This document shows, one piece after another, positions 53,802 to 63,601 of a DNA stretch of 64,000 bases. The position numbers and the translations under genes are program-made. The stretch is taken from positions 1-64,000 of the forward strand of contig NZ_FOSG01000020.1 of the NCBI RefSeq assembly GCF_900114215.1. Reading direction: 5' to 3'. This DNA is from Streptomyces mangrovi. GTDB lineage: Bacteria > Actinomycetota > Actinomycetes > Streptomycetales > Streptomycetaceae. The first letter of the stretch is position 1. Each line of letters opens with the position of its first letter. The notes beneath the pieces were generated by a model, which saw only the letters and a list, made by a program, of their open reading frames with translations, was not told where the DNA came from and did no database searches.

Positions 53802-53999
53802 ATGGAAAGCGGACCCGCCGTCTTCGCCGGAGCGGCCTTCACCCTGTTCGGCGCCGGACTGCTGCTGTGGACCTCGGTGCGCGTACGACTGCGCGAGCCG
53901 GTGGCCGAGGGGGCCGGGCAGGTCACCGCGGCCGTGCTCGCCTCGGTGTTCGGTGCGGCCTTCCTGGCCGCCGGGCTCTGGGCGTTCACACGTCTGTGA
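53802..53999 (+). CDS. Small membrane protein with two helices
   Basis: 65 residues from ATG 53802: MESGPAVFAGAAFTLFGAG begins the first helix and a second (VTAAVLASVFGAAFLAAGLWAF) ends the protein, with a short charged loop (RVRLREPVAEGAG) between. No ribosome site is visible and no family is known. Amino-acid composition is that of a real membrane protein. Confidence 0.55.
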   Translation: MESGPAVFAGAAFTLFGAGLLLWTSVRVRLREPVAEGAGQVTAAVLASVFGAAFLAAGLWAFTRL

Positions 54000-54108
54000 A
54001 CCGTCCGGCCCCGGAATCCGGGGAGCGGGAGCGGCCCGCGTCTCCTGCCGTCAGGAGGCACGGGCCGCCGGGGTGCGCGCCCTCATGGCGCCGGTCACCG
54101 CTGGGCCG

Positions 54109-54354
54109 TCAGCCGCGCAGGACGCGGCCCTGCTTGTCGGTGCGGTCGTTGCTGGTGAGGAAGAGGATTCCGTCGATCAGCGACCAGAAGCCCAGACCGC
54201 CGCAGGTCAGCAGCTGTGCGACCGCCATGCCGGTGTGGCCGGTGTAGAAACGGCCGATGCCCAGGCCACCCAGGAAGATCTGCAGCAGACCAGCGGTGAT
54301 CTTGGACTTGTCGGAGTACGGCTGGCCGTTGGGCGCGGTGCCGGGGAACGCCAT
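54109..54354 (-). CDS. TM2-domain protein
   Basis: 81 residues. It has the TM2 pattern: [49 protein letters not shown], two membrane helices with a conserved DxF/YxG-type turn, and a short polar end. AAGGAG lies before the ATG. It is a shorter paralogue of the TM2 protein at 55094. TM2 function in bacteria is unknown. Confidence 0.9.
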   Translation of the reverse strand: MAFPGTAPNGQPYSDKSKITAGLLQIFLGGLGIGRFYTGHTGMAVAQLLTCGGLGFWSLIDGILFLTSNDRTDKQGRVLRG

Positions 54355-54578
54355 GGGTGGCTCCTTCGTGCTTCAGATGGGGACACGCCACGGCCGCTGA
54401 TGTCATGTACCAGACGTGCCATGGCGGAATCCCAGACCGCCGAGACCCGGCGAAGGTTGCGGCGAATCCGAGGTCGTGATCGAACAGTGATCCGACGGCA
54501 CGTCACTTACCTGCGAAAACGTCCGGCACCCGGACTCCCCGCAGACGGTGGGCAGCGGGCGGAGGCGGCCGGCCGGGC

Positions 54579-55088
54579 TCAGCCGACCAGGTTGCGCACC
54601 ACCGCCCACGCCACGGCCGTCCCCAGCACCACCGCCGTGCCGGCCTTCCCCAGCGTCGGCCGGTAGCGGCGTCCGCGCAGCCCCTCCACCAGCCAGCGCC
54701 CGCCGAAGTACGCGGCCGCCGGGACGCCGAGGGTCAGCAGCAGGGCGTTGTCGTGGAAGGCCGCGACGACGTCCCCGTGCATCAGGTCGTACGTCATGCG
54801 GGTGCCGCCGCACGCCGGGCACAGCAGCCCGGTCACCACGTTGAACGGGCAGCGTGGCAGCCACTGCCCGGCCTGGTGCGGGTTGGTCCCCCACAGGTAG
54901 GCCGCACCGGCCAGTCCGGCCGCGAGCGCGCCCAGCGGCGGCGCGGCGGGGTGTGTGCGCAGGGTGCGCACGGCGCGGGAGAACACTCCTGCGCCCCGGT
55001 TCCCGTCCGCCCTTGCGGCCCCTTCCGCTCCTCCGGCCTCTCCGGCCTCTTCCGTTTCCGCTTCCGTCTTCCCGGACACCATGGTCAT
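54579..55088 (-). CDS. DUF2752 membrane protein
   Basis: 169 residues from ATG 55088, beginning 5 nt after the TM2 gene stop. Acidic low-complexity N-terminus, then CPFNVVTGLLCPACGGTRMTYDLMHGDVVAAFHDN, the DUF2752 signature with the CPxCGxTR motif, and three membrane segments. Co-transcribed with the upstream TM2 gene. Confidence 0.9.
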   Translation of the reverse strand: MTMVSGKTEAETEEAGEAGGAEGAARADGNRGAGVFSRAVRTLRTHPAAPPLGALAAGLAGAAYLWGTNPHQAGQWLPRCPFNVVTGLLCPACGGTRMTYDLMHGDVVAAFHDNALLLTLGVPAAAYFGGRWLVEGLRGRRYRPTLGKAGTAVVLGTAVAWAVVRNLVG

Positions 55089-55093
55089 CGCGC

Positions 55094-55567
55094 TCAGCTC
55101 CGCAGCACGCGGCCCTGCGCGTCCGTGGGGCTGTCCTGGGTGAGCAGCATGATCCCGTCGATCAGCGACCAGATGCCGCAGCCGCCGCAGGTGAACAGCT
55201 GGCCGAGGGCCAGGCCGGTGTGACCGGTGTAGAAACGCCCGATGCCGAAGCCGCCCAGGAAGAGGGAGAGGACACCCGCCACGACCTTGGACTTGTCGGA
55301 GTACGGACGGCCGTAGGGGTCGTAGCCGTACGGGGCGTTCGGGTCGCCGGTGTAGCCGCCCGCCGCGGGCGGCGGGGTCTGCTGGGGGTAGCCGTACTCC
55401 GGCTGGCCGGGCTGCTGGGGGTAGCCGTACCCGGGCTGACCCGGCTGGCCGGGCTGCTGGGGGTAGCCGTACGCGGGCTGACCGGGCTGGCCCGGCTGCT
55501 GGGCGTAGGGGTTGTTCTGCGGCTGCTGGGGCTGGCCGTACGGGTTCTGCGAGCTGGGGTCGGACAT
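55094..55567 (-). CDS. TM2-domain protein with Pro/Gln/Gly/Tyr-rich N-terminus
   Basis: 157 residues from ATG 55567. The first 85 are low-complexity [14 protein letters not shown] units, encoded by imperfect repeats near 55380-55510. The TM2 domain follows ([50 protein letters not shown]). The N-terminal repeats may bind partners or phase-separate; that is speculative. Coupled to DUF2752. Confidence 0.9.
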   Translation of the reverse strand: MSDPSSQNPYGQPQQPQNNPYAQQPGQPGQPAYGYPQQPGQPGQPGYGYPQQPGQPEYGYPQQTPPPAAGGYTGDPNAPYGYDPYGRPYSDKSKVVAGVLSLFLGGFGIGRFYTGHTGLALGQLFTCGGCGIWSLIDGIMLLTQDSPTDAQGRVLRS

Positions 55568-55970
55568 GGGAGGTTCCCCCGATGTGTGGCTGGGACGTAC
55601 AGACGGCCACATCTTGCCAGCCGGTGCGGGGGCGCAGGAATGGCGGCCGCCGGGTTACCGTTCGAGTAACCGAGCGGTGAAGGCTCCGCCGGACGGCCCG
55701 GAGGCCCGGGCACCTGCCCACCACCGCGCTCCGGCGGGCACGGCGCCGGGATCCGGACGGCGGATCCAGCGGATCCGGCGAACCCGGGGAGATGGTTATC
55801 TCATCGGGTTACCGTTCGAGTGGCGTTGCGGACTTTTCCCGTTTGACACGGGGGCGGGAGGTACCGTCACACTCCGCAGCGAGAGCGCAGCCGCACGAAA
55901 GCGTGAAACACGCCGAGAGCAGACCGACCCGACGAAGCGGGACCACCGACCGGAGAAGAGCGAGAAGAAG
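55568..55970. promoter_or_regulatory. Divergent regulatory region between the TM2 gene and topA
   Basis: About 400 bases. The 17-mer CGGGTTACCGTTCGAGT occurs twice, at 55651-55667 and 55805-55821; in the first copy GGTTAC-N7-GTAACC forms a dyad. A promoter-like -35 TTGACA (55843-55848) and weak -10 CACACT (55868-55873) lie before topA, giving a leader of about 90 nt. Confidence 0.55.
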
Positions 55971-58820
55971 TTGTCCCCGACCAGCAAGACCGCAGACGGC
56001 GGGCGCCGACTCGTGATCGTCGAGTCGCCGGCCAAGGCCAAGACGATCAAGGGCTACCTCGGTCCTGGCTACGTGGTCGAGGCCAGCGTCGGGCACATCC
56101 GCGACCTGCCGAACGGAGCCGCCGAGGTCCCCGCCAAGTACAAGGGCGAGTCCTGGGCCCGGCTCGGCGTCAACGTCGACCACGACTTCGAGCCGCTCTA
56201 CGTCGTCAACAGCGACAAGAGGGATCAGGTCAGGAAACTCAAGCAGCTCCTGGCGGAGTCCGACGAGCTGTTCCTGGCCACCGATGAGGACCGCGAGGGC
56301 GAGGCCATCGCCTGGCACCTCCAGGAAGTGCTCAGGCCCAAGGTCCCGGTGCGCCGGATGGTCTTCAACGAGATCACCAAGGACGCCATCCGGGCCGCCG
56401 TCTCCAACACCCGCGAGCTGAACCAGCGCCTGGTCGACGCCCAGGAGACCCGCCGCATCCTCGACCGGCTCTACGGCTACGAGGTCTCCCCGGTGCTGTG
56501 GAAGAAGGTCATGCCGCGCCTGTCGGCGGGCCGTGTGCAGTCCGTCGCCACCCGTCTGGTCGTCGAGCGCGAGCGCGAGCGCATCGCCTTCCGCTCCGCC
56601 GAGTACTGGGACCTGACCGGCACCTTCGCCACCGGCCGCTCCGGCGACGCCGCCGACCCGGCCTCCCTCACCGCCCGGCTGAGCGCCGTGGACGGCCGCC
56701 GCGTCGCCCAGGGCCGCGACTTCGGCCCCGACGGGCGGCTCAAGGGCGGCTCCGGTTCCGGCTCCGGTGACAAGGGGGGCGTCCTGCACCTGGACGAGGC
56801 CGCCGCCCGCGCGCTGGCCGCCGCCCTGGAGGGCGCCGACTTCGCCGTCCGCTCGGTGGAGTCCAAGCCGTACCGCCGCTCGCCGTACGCCCCCTTCCGT
56901 ACGACCACCCTCCAGCAGGAGGCCAGCCGCAAGCTCGGCTTCGGCGCGAAGGTGACCATGCAGGTGGCGCAGAAGCTGTACGAGAACGGCTTCATCACCT
57001 ACATGCGCACGGACTCCACCACCCTGTCCGACACCGCCGTCGCCGCCGCCCGCGCCCAGGTCACCCAGCTCTACGGCGCCGACTACCTGCCCGAGCGCCC
57101 CCGCACCTACGCGAGCAAGGTCAAGAACGCGCAGGAGGCCCACGAGGCGATCCGCCCCTCCGGCGACCGCTTCCGCACCCCCGCCGAGACGGGCCTGACC
57201 GGCGACCAGTTCAGGCTGTACGAGCTGATCTGGAAGCGGACGGTCGCCTCCCAGATGAAGGACGCCACCGGGCAGTCCGTCACGGTCAAGGTCGGCGGTC
57301 GCGGCACGGACGGCCGGGACGCCGAGTTCAGCGCCTCCGGCAAGGTCATCACCTTCCACGGCTTCCTCAAGGCCTACGTCGAGGGTGCCGACGACCCCGG
57401 CGCCGACCTCGACGACCGCGAGCGCCGTCTGCCGCGCGTCGAGGAGGGCGACCCGCTGACCGCCACCGCGATGTCCGCGGACGGCCACGCCACCAAGCCC
57501 CCGGCCCGCTACACCGAGGCCACGCTGGTCAAGGAGCTGGAGGAGCGCGAGATCGGTCGCCCCTCCACCTACGCGTCGATCATCAGCACCATCCTCGACC
57601 GCGGCTACGTCTTCAAGAAGGGCACGGCGCTCGTCCCCTCCTTCCTCTCCTTCGCCGTCGTCGGTCTGCTGGAGAAGCACTTCGGCCGCCTGGTCGACTA
57701 CGACTTCACCGCCAAGATGGAGGACGACCTCGACCGCATCGCCGCCGGCGAGGCCGAGGCCGTGCCGTGGCTGCGCCGCTTCTACTTCGGCACCGACGAG
57801 CCGGGCGCCGAGGGCACCGCCGCCGCGGCGGCCGGGAACGGTGACGGCGACCACCTCGGGGGACTGAAGGAGCTGGTCTCCGACCTCGGCGCGATCGACG
57901 CCCGGGGCGTCTCCTCCTTCCCCGTCGGGGAGGGCATCGTGCTGCGGGTGGGCCGCTACGGCCCCTACGTCGAGGAGCCGCCGGCCGCCGAGGGCGAGAC
58001 CGGCCGCCGCGCCGACGTACCCGCCGACCTGCCGCCGGACGAGCTGACGGCGGAGTACGCCCGGGAGCTGCTGGCCAAGCCCAGCGGCGAGTTCGAGCTG
58101 GGCACCGACCCGGAGACGGGCCGCCCCATCGTGGCCAAGGACGGCCGCTACGGGCCGTACGTCACCGAGGTACTGCCCGAGGGCACCCCGAAGACCGGCA
58201 AGAACGCGGTCAAGCCGCGCACGGCATCGCTGCTGAAGTCGATGTCCCTGGACACCGTCACCCTCGACGACGCGCTGAAGCTGCTCTCCCTGCCGCGCGT
58301 GGTCGGCACCGACCCCGACAGCGACCAGGAGATCACCGCGCAGAACGGCCGCTACGGGCCGTACCTGAAGAAGGGGACCGACTCCCGCTCGCTCCAGAGC
58401 GAGGAGCAGATCTTCACCATCACCCTGGACGAGGCGCTGGCGATCTACGCCCAGCCCAAGCAGCGCGGCCGGGCCGCGGCCAAGCCGCCGCTGAAGGAGC
58501 TGGGCACCGACCCGGCCAGCGAGCGCCCGGTGGTGGTCAAGGACGGCCGCTTCGGCCCCTACGTCACCGACGGCGAGACCAACGCCACACTGCGCCGCGA
58601 CGACGACGTGGAGACGATCACGCCGGAGCGCGCGTACGAACTGCTGGCGGAGAAGCGCGCCAAGGGGCCGGCGAAGAAGACCGCCAAGAAGACGGCGGCC
58701 AAGAAGACCACCGCGAAGAAGACCGCGGCCAAGAAGACGGCGGCCAAGAAGACGGCGGCCAAGAAGACCACCGCGAAGAAGACGGCCGCCCGGAACACCA
58801 CGGCGGCCGACGCGGAGTAG
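55971..58820 (+). CDS. topA: DNA topoisomerase I with lysine-rich tail
   Basis: 949 residues from TTG 55971, the only start just before the TOPRIM domain; ribosome site weak. TOPRIM: LVIVESPAKAKTI and TDEDREGEAIAWHL. Active-site Tyr in NGFITYMRTDST. Three or four C-terminal ELGTDPETGRPIVAKDGRYGPYV-type repeats follow, here without Cys zinc fingers. The end is a run of KKTAAK units (about 58670-58800), as in S. coelicolor TopA, where it aids processivity. The mRNA terminates at 58849-58894. Confidence 0.95.
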   Translation: MSPTSKTADGGRRLVIVESPAKAKTIKGYLGPGYVVEASVGHIRDLPNGAAEVPAKYKGESWARLGVNVDHDFEPLYVVNSDKRDQVRKLKQLLAESDELFLATDEDREGEAIAWHLQEVLRPKVPVRRMVFNEITKDAIRAAVSNTRELNQRLVDAQETRRILDRLYGYEVSPVLWKKVMPRLSAGRVQSVATRLVVERERERIAFRSAEYWDLTGTFATGRSGDAADPASLTARLSAVDGRRVAQGRDFGPDGRLKGGSGSGSGDKGGVLHLDEAAARALAAALEGADFAVRSVESKPYRRSPYAPFRTTTLQQEASRKLGFGAKVTMQVAQKLYENGFITYMRTDSTTLSDTAVAAARAQVTQLYGADYLPERPRTYASKVKNAQEAHEAIRPSGDRFRTPAETGLTGDQFRLYELIWKRTVASQMKDATGQSVTVKVGGRGTDGRDAEFSASGKVITFHGFLKAYVEGADDPGADLDDRERRLPRVEEGDPLTATAMSADGHATKPPARYTEATLVKELEEREIGRPSTYASIISTILDRGYVFKKGTALVPSFLSFAVVGLLEKHFGRLVDYDFTAKMEDDLDRIAAGEAEAVPWLRRFYFGTDEPGAEGTAAAAAGNGDGDHLGGLKELVSDLGAIDARGVSSFPVGEGIVLRVGRYGPYVEEPPAAEGETGRRADVPADLPPDELTAEYARELLAKPSGEFELGTDPETGRPIVAKDGRYGPYVTEVLPEGTPKTGKNAVKPRTASLLKSMSLDTVTLDDALKLLSLPRVVGTDPDSDQEITAQNGRYGPYLKKGTDSRSLQSEEQIFTITLDEALAIYAQPKQRGRAAAKPPLKELGTDPASERPVVVKDGRFGPYVTDGETNATLRRDDDVETITPERAYELLAEKRAKGPAKKTAKKTAAKKTTAKKTAAKKTAAKKTAAKKTTAKKTAARNTTAADAE

Positions 58821-58848
58821 CCCCGCGGAGTAAGCACGCGGGGCAGGC

Positions 58849-58894
58849 ATACGTACGGCACGTGCGGGAACCTTCCGCACGTGCCCGTCCGTAT
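58849..58894 (+). terminator. topA terminator
   Basis: ATACG/CGTAT outer and GGCACGTGCGG/CCGCACGTGCC inner arms, inner GGAA/TTCC; ends 67 nt before the next gene. Confidence 0.75.
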
Positions 58895-58948
58895 CAGCTT
58901 CCCCGGCCGCTCCTCCGGCCGCATCGCCGCCCCCGTACCCCCGACCGA

Positions 58949-58954
58949 TAGGCT
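58949..58954 (+). promoter_or_regulatory. -10 element of the tmk fusion gene (leaderless)
   Basis: TAGGCT, 6 nt before ATG 58961; no ribosome site. Confidence 0.55.
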
Positions 58955-58960
58955 GGCGGG

Positions 58961-61900
58961 ATGACGCGTGCAGAGCAGCCACCGGTCGTGTCCTCCACCT
59001 CCGACGCCCTGGCCGCGGACTCCCGCGAGCGCGCCGTACGGGCCCTGCTGAGGCATGCCCCCCTGCGCCGGCTGTGGGGTGCACAGCTCGCCGGCGGGGT
59101 CGGCGACGCCCTCGCCCTGCTGGTCCTGGTGCTGCTGGCCCTCCAGGCGGCCGTCGCCGTACCGGCCATGGGAGGCGCCCCCGTCCTGGGCGGCGGCTAC
59201 CGCGGCGTGGCGCTCGCCGTCGCCGCCGTCCTCGCCGTCCGGCTGCTGGCCACCCTGCTCTTCGGCGCCGTGCTGCTGGGCCCGCTCTCCTCCCTCACCG
59301 CGGACTCCGGCGGCGTGCTCGACCGCCGCTGGACCATGATCGGGGCGGACGGCGTACGGCTGGCGCTGATGATCGTCGCGCCGCTGTGGATCGACTGGAC
59401 CCCCGACCAGGCGTTCGCGTTCCTGCTGGTCACCGTCTTCCTCACCGGGGTCGCCGAACGGGTCCGTGGCGTGGCCAAGGACAGCGCCGCCCCCACGCTG
59501 CTGCCCGCACCGCCCCCCGAGGGCGCGGCGGTGCGCCCCCTGCCGGACCACCACGACGCGCTGCGCCGCCTGTGGCTGCGCACGGGCTTCCTGGCCATCC
59601 CGGCGGCCGCGGCGGGGCTGGTCGCGATCACCCTGGTCGGCAACCTGCTGGGTACGGGCATCGAGTGGTTCACCACCCACCAGGCGGCACTGGCGTCGTA
59701 CGCCGCCGCCGGCCTGTTCTCCGCGTCGATCGCCCTGCTGTACTTCCTGCACCTGCCCGGCGGCGACACCCCGCGCCCCCGCTCCCCGCTGGAGGGCCTG
59801 CGCCGCCCCCGCACCGGCAGGCCGGAGAAGGGCGCCGACGGCAAGACCGTCCGCAAGGCCGTGGACAGGGGCCGCACCGGCGCCGCCCCGCTGCTCGTCC
59901 TGACCGGCGCCTGCGTGGCCGCCGCGGTCGCCGCGGTCGCCGCGCTCGCGGCGCTGCACGCCATGGACCTGGGCGGCGGTCCGGTCCTGTTCGGGCTGTT
60001 CGTCCTGGCGCTGACCGCGGGCACCGCCGCGGGGGTGCGCCGGGCCCCGCGCGTACTGCCCGCACTGTCCCGCAGGCGGCTGCTCGCCCTGTCCGTCGCG
60101 CTGGCCGGCCTGGCCCTGCTCGCGGCCGGGCTGACTCCCGACACCACCGCCGTACTGCTGCTGCTCCTGCTCGCGGGTCTGTCCGCCGGGGTCGCCGCGA
60201 ACACCGGGCACACCCTCCTGGACGAGGAGACCGAGGAGTCCCGCCGCGCCCGGATGACCGACCACCTGCACGCGTGCGTGCACGTCGCCGTCGCGCTCGC
60301 GGCCGTCGCCGCGCCCGTGCTGGCGGCCCTCATCGGCCCGCACCGGGTCGCCGGCGGCGACTTCGTCTTCGCCCACGGAGGTGCGGCCTTCACCCTGATG
60401 CTGGTCGGCGCGCTGCTGCTGCCGGTGGCGGCCCTCGTCCTGGTCCGCCTCGACGACCGGCAGGGCGTATCGCTGCGGCGCGACCTGCGCGAGGCGTTCG
60501 GCGGCGGTGCCGAGCCGCTCCAGGCACCCTCGCCCACCGGTTTCTTCATCGCCCTGGAGGGCGGCGACGGCGCGGGCAAGTCCACACAGGTGGAGGCGCT
60601 GGCCGAGTGGATCCGCTCCAAGGGCCACGAGGTCGTCGTCACCCGCGAGCCGGGCGCGACCCCGATCGGCAAGCGGCTGCGCTCGATCCTGCTGGACGTC
60701 TCCTCCGCCGGTCTGTCGCACCGCGCCGAGGCCCTGCTCTACGCCGCCGACCGGGCCGAGCACGTCGACTCGGTCGTCCGCCCGGCCCTGGAGCGCGGCG
60801 CGGTCGTCATCACCGACCGCTACGTCGACTCCTCCGTCGCCTACCAGGGCGCCGGGCGCGACCTGTCGCCGACGGAGGTCGCCCGGATCTCCCGCTGGGC
60901 CACCGGCGGGCTCGTGCCCCATCTGACCGTACTGCTGGACATCTCGCCGGAGACCGCCCGCGAGCGGTTCACCGAGGCGCCCGACCGGCTGGAGTCGGAG
61001 TCCGCCGAGTTCCACCGGCGGGTCCGTTCCGGCTTCCTCGCCCTGGCCGCCGCCGACCCCACCCGCTATCTGGTCGTGGACGCGGGCCTGGAGCCCGAGG
61101 CCGTCACCACGGTGGTGCGGCACCGGCTCGACCAGGTGCTGCCGCTGTCCGAGGCCGAGATCGCCGCCCGTGAGGAGGCGCGCCGCAGGGCCGAGGAGGA
61201 GGCCCGCAGGCGTGCGGAGGAGGAGGCCGCGCGCAAGGCCGAGGAGGAGCGCCTGGAGCGCGAGCGCCAGGAGCGTCTGGAGCGGCTGCGCGCCGAGGAG
61301 GAGGAGCGCAGGAAGCGCGAGGAGGAGGAAGCCCGGCGCCGCGAGGAGCTGCGCAGGGCCGAGGAGGCCCGGCAGCGAGCCGAGGAGGCCCGCCGCCAGG
61401 CGGAGGAGGAACGCGCCCGCCGGGAGGCCGAGGAGCGCGCCCGCCGCAAGGAGGAGGAGCGCAGGCGCCGCATGGCCGAGGAGGAGGCCCGGCTGCGGGC
61501 CGAGGCCGAGGAGCGCCGGCTGGAGAAGCAGCGCAAGGCCGAGGAGGCCCTGCTCCGCGCCGAGCGGGCCCGCAGGGCCGCCGAGGCGGAGGAGGCGGCC
61601 CGCCGGGAGCGGGAGGCACGGGAGTCCCAGGAGGCGCGGCGCAGGCACTCGCTGCGCAAGGACGAGACGCCGGGTGCCGGTGCCGGCACCGGAAACGGCG
61701 GGAGCGAGGCCGAGGAGACCACCGTCCTGCCGAAGGTCTCGCCGGACGCGGAGGAGACGGTCGTCCTGCCGCAGCAGGCGCCTCCGGCGTCTCCGGCGGG
61801 GCCGGCAGCGGCCCCCGGGGACGAGACCACCCGGCTGCCGCGGGTGGCGCCCGGGGAGCAGACGCCCTCGTGGTCGCTGCGCAAGGACGAGCCCGGCACC

Positions 61901-62098
61901 GAGCCCCCGTCCGCCCCGCCCGCCGCCGGGGAGGAGCGCACCCGGGAGCTGCCGCAGGTCGACGAGGCGGGCCGTCCCCGCCGCCGCCCCGAGTGGGCGG
62001 AGGAGACGCCGATGGACGACCTGCCCACCCTCGCCGACGAACTCCTCGGCCCCCACCAGGAGTTCACCGAGGACGAGGAGGACGGCCGCCGGGGCTGA
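58961..62098 (+). CDS. tmk: Membrane-anchored thymidylate kinase with coiled-coil tail
   Basis: 1045 residues in four parts. Residues about 35-520 form a polytopic MFS-like membrane domain (10-12 segments). Residues about 525-735 are a thymidylate kinase: P-loop ALEGGDGAGKST, REPGATPIG, TDRYVDSSVAYQGAGR. Residues about 735-900 are a continuous Glu/Arg coiled coil (EEARRRAEEEA). The rest is disordered, with repeated ETTxLPKV/LPQ units ending acidic. dTMP to dTDP is the likely reaction. This fusion occurs across Streptomyces (from memory); it would tether dTTP supply to the membrane. Confidence 0.92.
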   Translation: MTRAEQPPVVSSTSDALAADSRERAVRALLRHAPLRRLWGAQLAGGVGDALALLVLVLLALQAAVAVPAMGGAPVLGGGYRGVALAVAAVLAVRLLATLLFGAVLLGPLSSLTADSGGVLDRRWTMIGADGVRLALMIVAPLWIDWTPDQAFAFLLVTVFLTGVAERVRGVAKDSAAPTLLPAPPPEGAAVRPLPDHHDALRRLWLRTGFLAIPAAAAGLVAITLVGNLLGTGIEWFTTHQAALASYAAAGLFSASIALLYFLHLPGGDTPRPRSPLEGLRRPRTGRPEKGADGKTVRKAVDRGRTGAAPLLVLTGACVAAAVAAVAALAALHAMDLGGGPVLFGLFVLALTAGTAAGVRRAPRVLPALSRRRLLALSVALAGLALLAAGLTPDTTAVLLLLLLAGLSAGVAANTGHTLLDEETEESRRARMTDHLHACVHVAVALAAVAAPVLAALIGPHRVAGGDFVFAHGGAAFTLMLVGALLLPVAALVLVRLDDRQGVSLRRDLREAFGGGAEPLQAPSPTGFFIALEGGDGAGKSTQVEALAEWIRSKGHEVVVTREPGATPIGKRLRSILLDVSSAGLSHRAEALLYAADRAEHVDSVVRPALERGAVVITDRYVDSSVAYQGAGRDLSPTEVARISRWATGGLVPHLTVLLDISPETARERFTEAPDRLESESAEFHRRVRSGFLALAAADPTRYLVVDAGLEPEAVTTVVRHRLDQVLPLSEAEIAAREEARRRAEEEARRRAEEEAARKAEEERLERERQERLERLRAEEEERRKREEEEARRREELRRAEEARQRAEEARRQAEEERARREAEERARRKEEERRRRMAEEEARLRAEAEERRLEKQRKAEEALLRAERARRAAEAEEAARREREARESQEARRRHSLRKDETPGAGAGTGNGGSEAEETTVLPKVSPDAEETVVLPQQAPPASPAGPAAAPGDETTRLPRVAPGEQTPSWSLRKDEPGTEPPSAPPAAGEERTRELPQVDEAGRPRRRPEWAEETPMDDLPTLADELLGPHQEFTEDEEDGRRG

Positions 62099-62221
62099 CA
62101 CCCCGCGGGGCCCGCGGGCCGGGGTGCGGCGCGGGCCGGCCGTCCGCGGCTGTCACAGCCGTGCGGAACAATGGCGAAGACGCCGTCCGGCGCCGAACAG
62201 CGGATGGCACCGGACGGCACT

Positions 62222-62266
62222 GAACGGACCGAACGGGCCGAACGGGCCGAACGGGCCGAACGGGCC
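62222..62266 (+). repeat. Five 9-bp tandem repeats
   Basis: GAACGGGCC repeated five times (first copy GAACGGACC), in the gap before holB. An alternative upstream start at 62171 would translate them as ERAERA repeats. Confidence 0.8.
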
Positions 62267-62296
62267 GGGCGACGCGCGGAGGGAGGGCGACGGGAC

Positions 62297-63526
62297 ATGG
62301 CCGTATGGGACGACCTGGTCGGACAGGACAGGGTCGTGGAGCAGCTCGCCGCGGCGGCGCGCGACGCCGACGCGTACGTCACGGCCGCCGCCTCCGGTGA
62401 GGACGGGGACCGGGCGCCGGGACCGTCCGGGCTCTCCGGCTCGGCGATGACCCACGCCTGGCTGTTCACCGGTCCGCCCGGCTCCGGCCTGGCGACCGCC
62501 GCCCGCGCCTTCGCCGCCGCCCTGCAGTGCGTCAGCCCCGACCGCGCCCTGGGCGGCGCACCCGGCTGCGGCTTCTGCGACGGCTGCCACACGGCGCTGA
62601 TCGGCACGCACGCCGACGTCGAGGTGGTTCGCACGAACCAGCTCAGCATCGGCGCGGACGTCACCCGCGATCTGGTCCGCCGTACCCAGCTCTCCCCGTC
62701 CGGAGGCCGCTGGCAGGTGGTCCTCCTGGAAGAGATCGACCGGCTGACCGAGAGTGCGGCCAACGTCCTCCTCAAGGCCGTCGAGGAGCCCGCCCCCCGC
62801 ACGGTGTGGCTGCTGTGCGCGCCCTCCTCCGACGACGTCCTGCCCACCATCCGCTCCCGCTGCCGCCATCTGGTGCTGCGCACACCGCCGGTGGACGCCG
62901 TCGCCGACATGCTGATCCGGCGCGACGGCATCGAGTCGGACGTGGCGGTGGCCGCCGCCCGCACCACCCAGGGCCACATCGACCGGGCCCGGCGCCTGGC
63001 CACCGACGCGCGGGCCCGTACGCGCCGCGCCGCGGTCCTCGCCCTGCCCACCCGGATGGAGGACATCGGCGACGCGCTCCGGGCGGCCCAGCAACTGGTC
63101 GACGCGGCCGGCGAGGACGCCAAGGAGGCCGTCGAGGATGTGGACGCCAGGGAGACCGAGGAGATGCGCGCCGCCCTCGGCGCCTCCGAGGGCGGCCGGC
63201 TGCCACGGGGTACGGCGGGGGTGATGAAGGACCTGGAGCACCGCCAGAAAAGCCGCGCAACCCGCGCCAGGCGCGACTCCCTCGACCTCGCCCTGCTCGA
63301 CCTCACCGCCTTCTACCGCGACGTGCTGGTCCGCCAGCTCGGCTCACAGGTGATGATCGCCAATGAGGACGTCCGCGACGCGGTGGAGCGGATCGCCTCC
63401 TCCACCCGTCCGGAGCAGACGCTGCGCCGCATGGAGGCGGTACTGGAGTGCCGCCGCGCCATCGAGCGCAATGTGGCCCCCCTGCTGGCCGTTGAGGCGA
63501 TGGCGGTGGCGCTCCGCGCGGGTTGA
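62297..63526 (+). CDS. holB: DNA polymerase III delta-prime subunit
   Basis: 409 residues from ATG 62297 (GGAGGG upstream; a start at 62171 would add repeats). Clamp-loader fold: TGPPGSGLATAARAFA is a degenerate Walker A without Lys, as expected for delta-prime; a zinc module CGFCDGCHTAL; LLEEIDRLTESAANVLLKAVEEP (Walker B region); and SRCRH (SRC). Part of the clamp loader. The order topA-tmk-holB is a conserved replication cluster. Confidence 0.93.
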   Translation: MAVWDDLVGQDRVVEQLAAAARDADAYVTAAASGEDGDRAPGPSGLSGSAMTHAWLFTGPPGSGLATAARAFAAALQCVSPDRALGGAPGCGFCDGCHTALIGTHADVEVVRTNQLSIGADVTRDLVRRTQLSPSGGRWQVVLLEEIDRLTESAANVLLKAVEEPAPRTVWLLCAPSSDDVLPTIRSRCRHLVLRTPPVDAVADMLIRRDGIESDVAVAAARTTQGHIDRARRLATDARARTRRAAVLALPTRMEDIGDALRAAQQLVDAAGEDAKEAVEDVDARETEEMRAALGASEGGRLPRGTAGVMKDLEHRQKSRATRARRDSLDLALLDLTAFYRDVLVRQLGSQVMIANEDVRDAVERIASSTRPEQTLRRMEAVLECRRAIERNVAPLLAVEAMAVALRAG

Positions 63527-63601
63527 CCTCCTCCTGAGCCGCTGCGGACTCCGGCGGCGGCTCGCCCCCTGGCGGCTTGGGCCCGTATACGCTCCAAGGT
63601 C

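Noticed and set aside
58559-62101. 1180-residue minus-strand frame opposite tmk
   Set aside because: Low-complexity Gly/Arg/Gln frame, a shadow of the kinase fusion.
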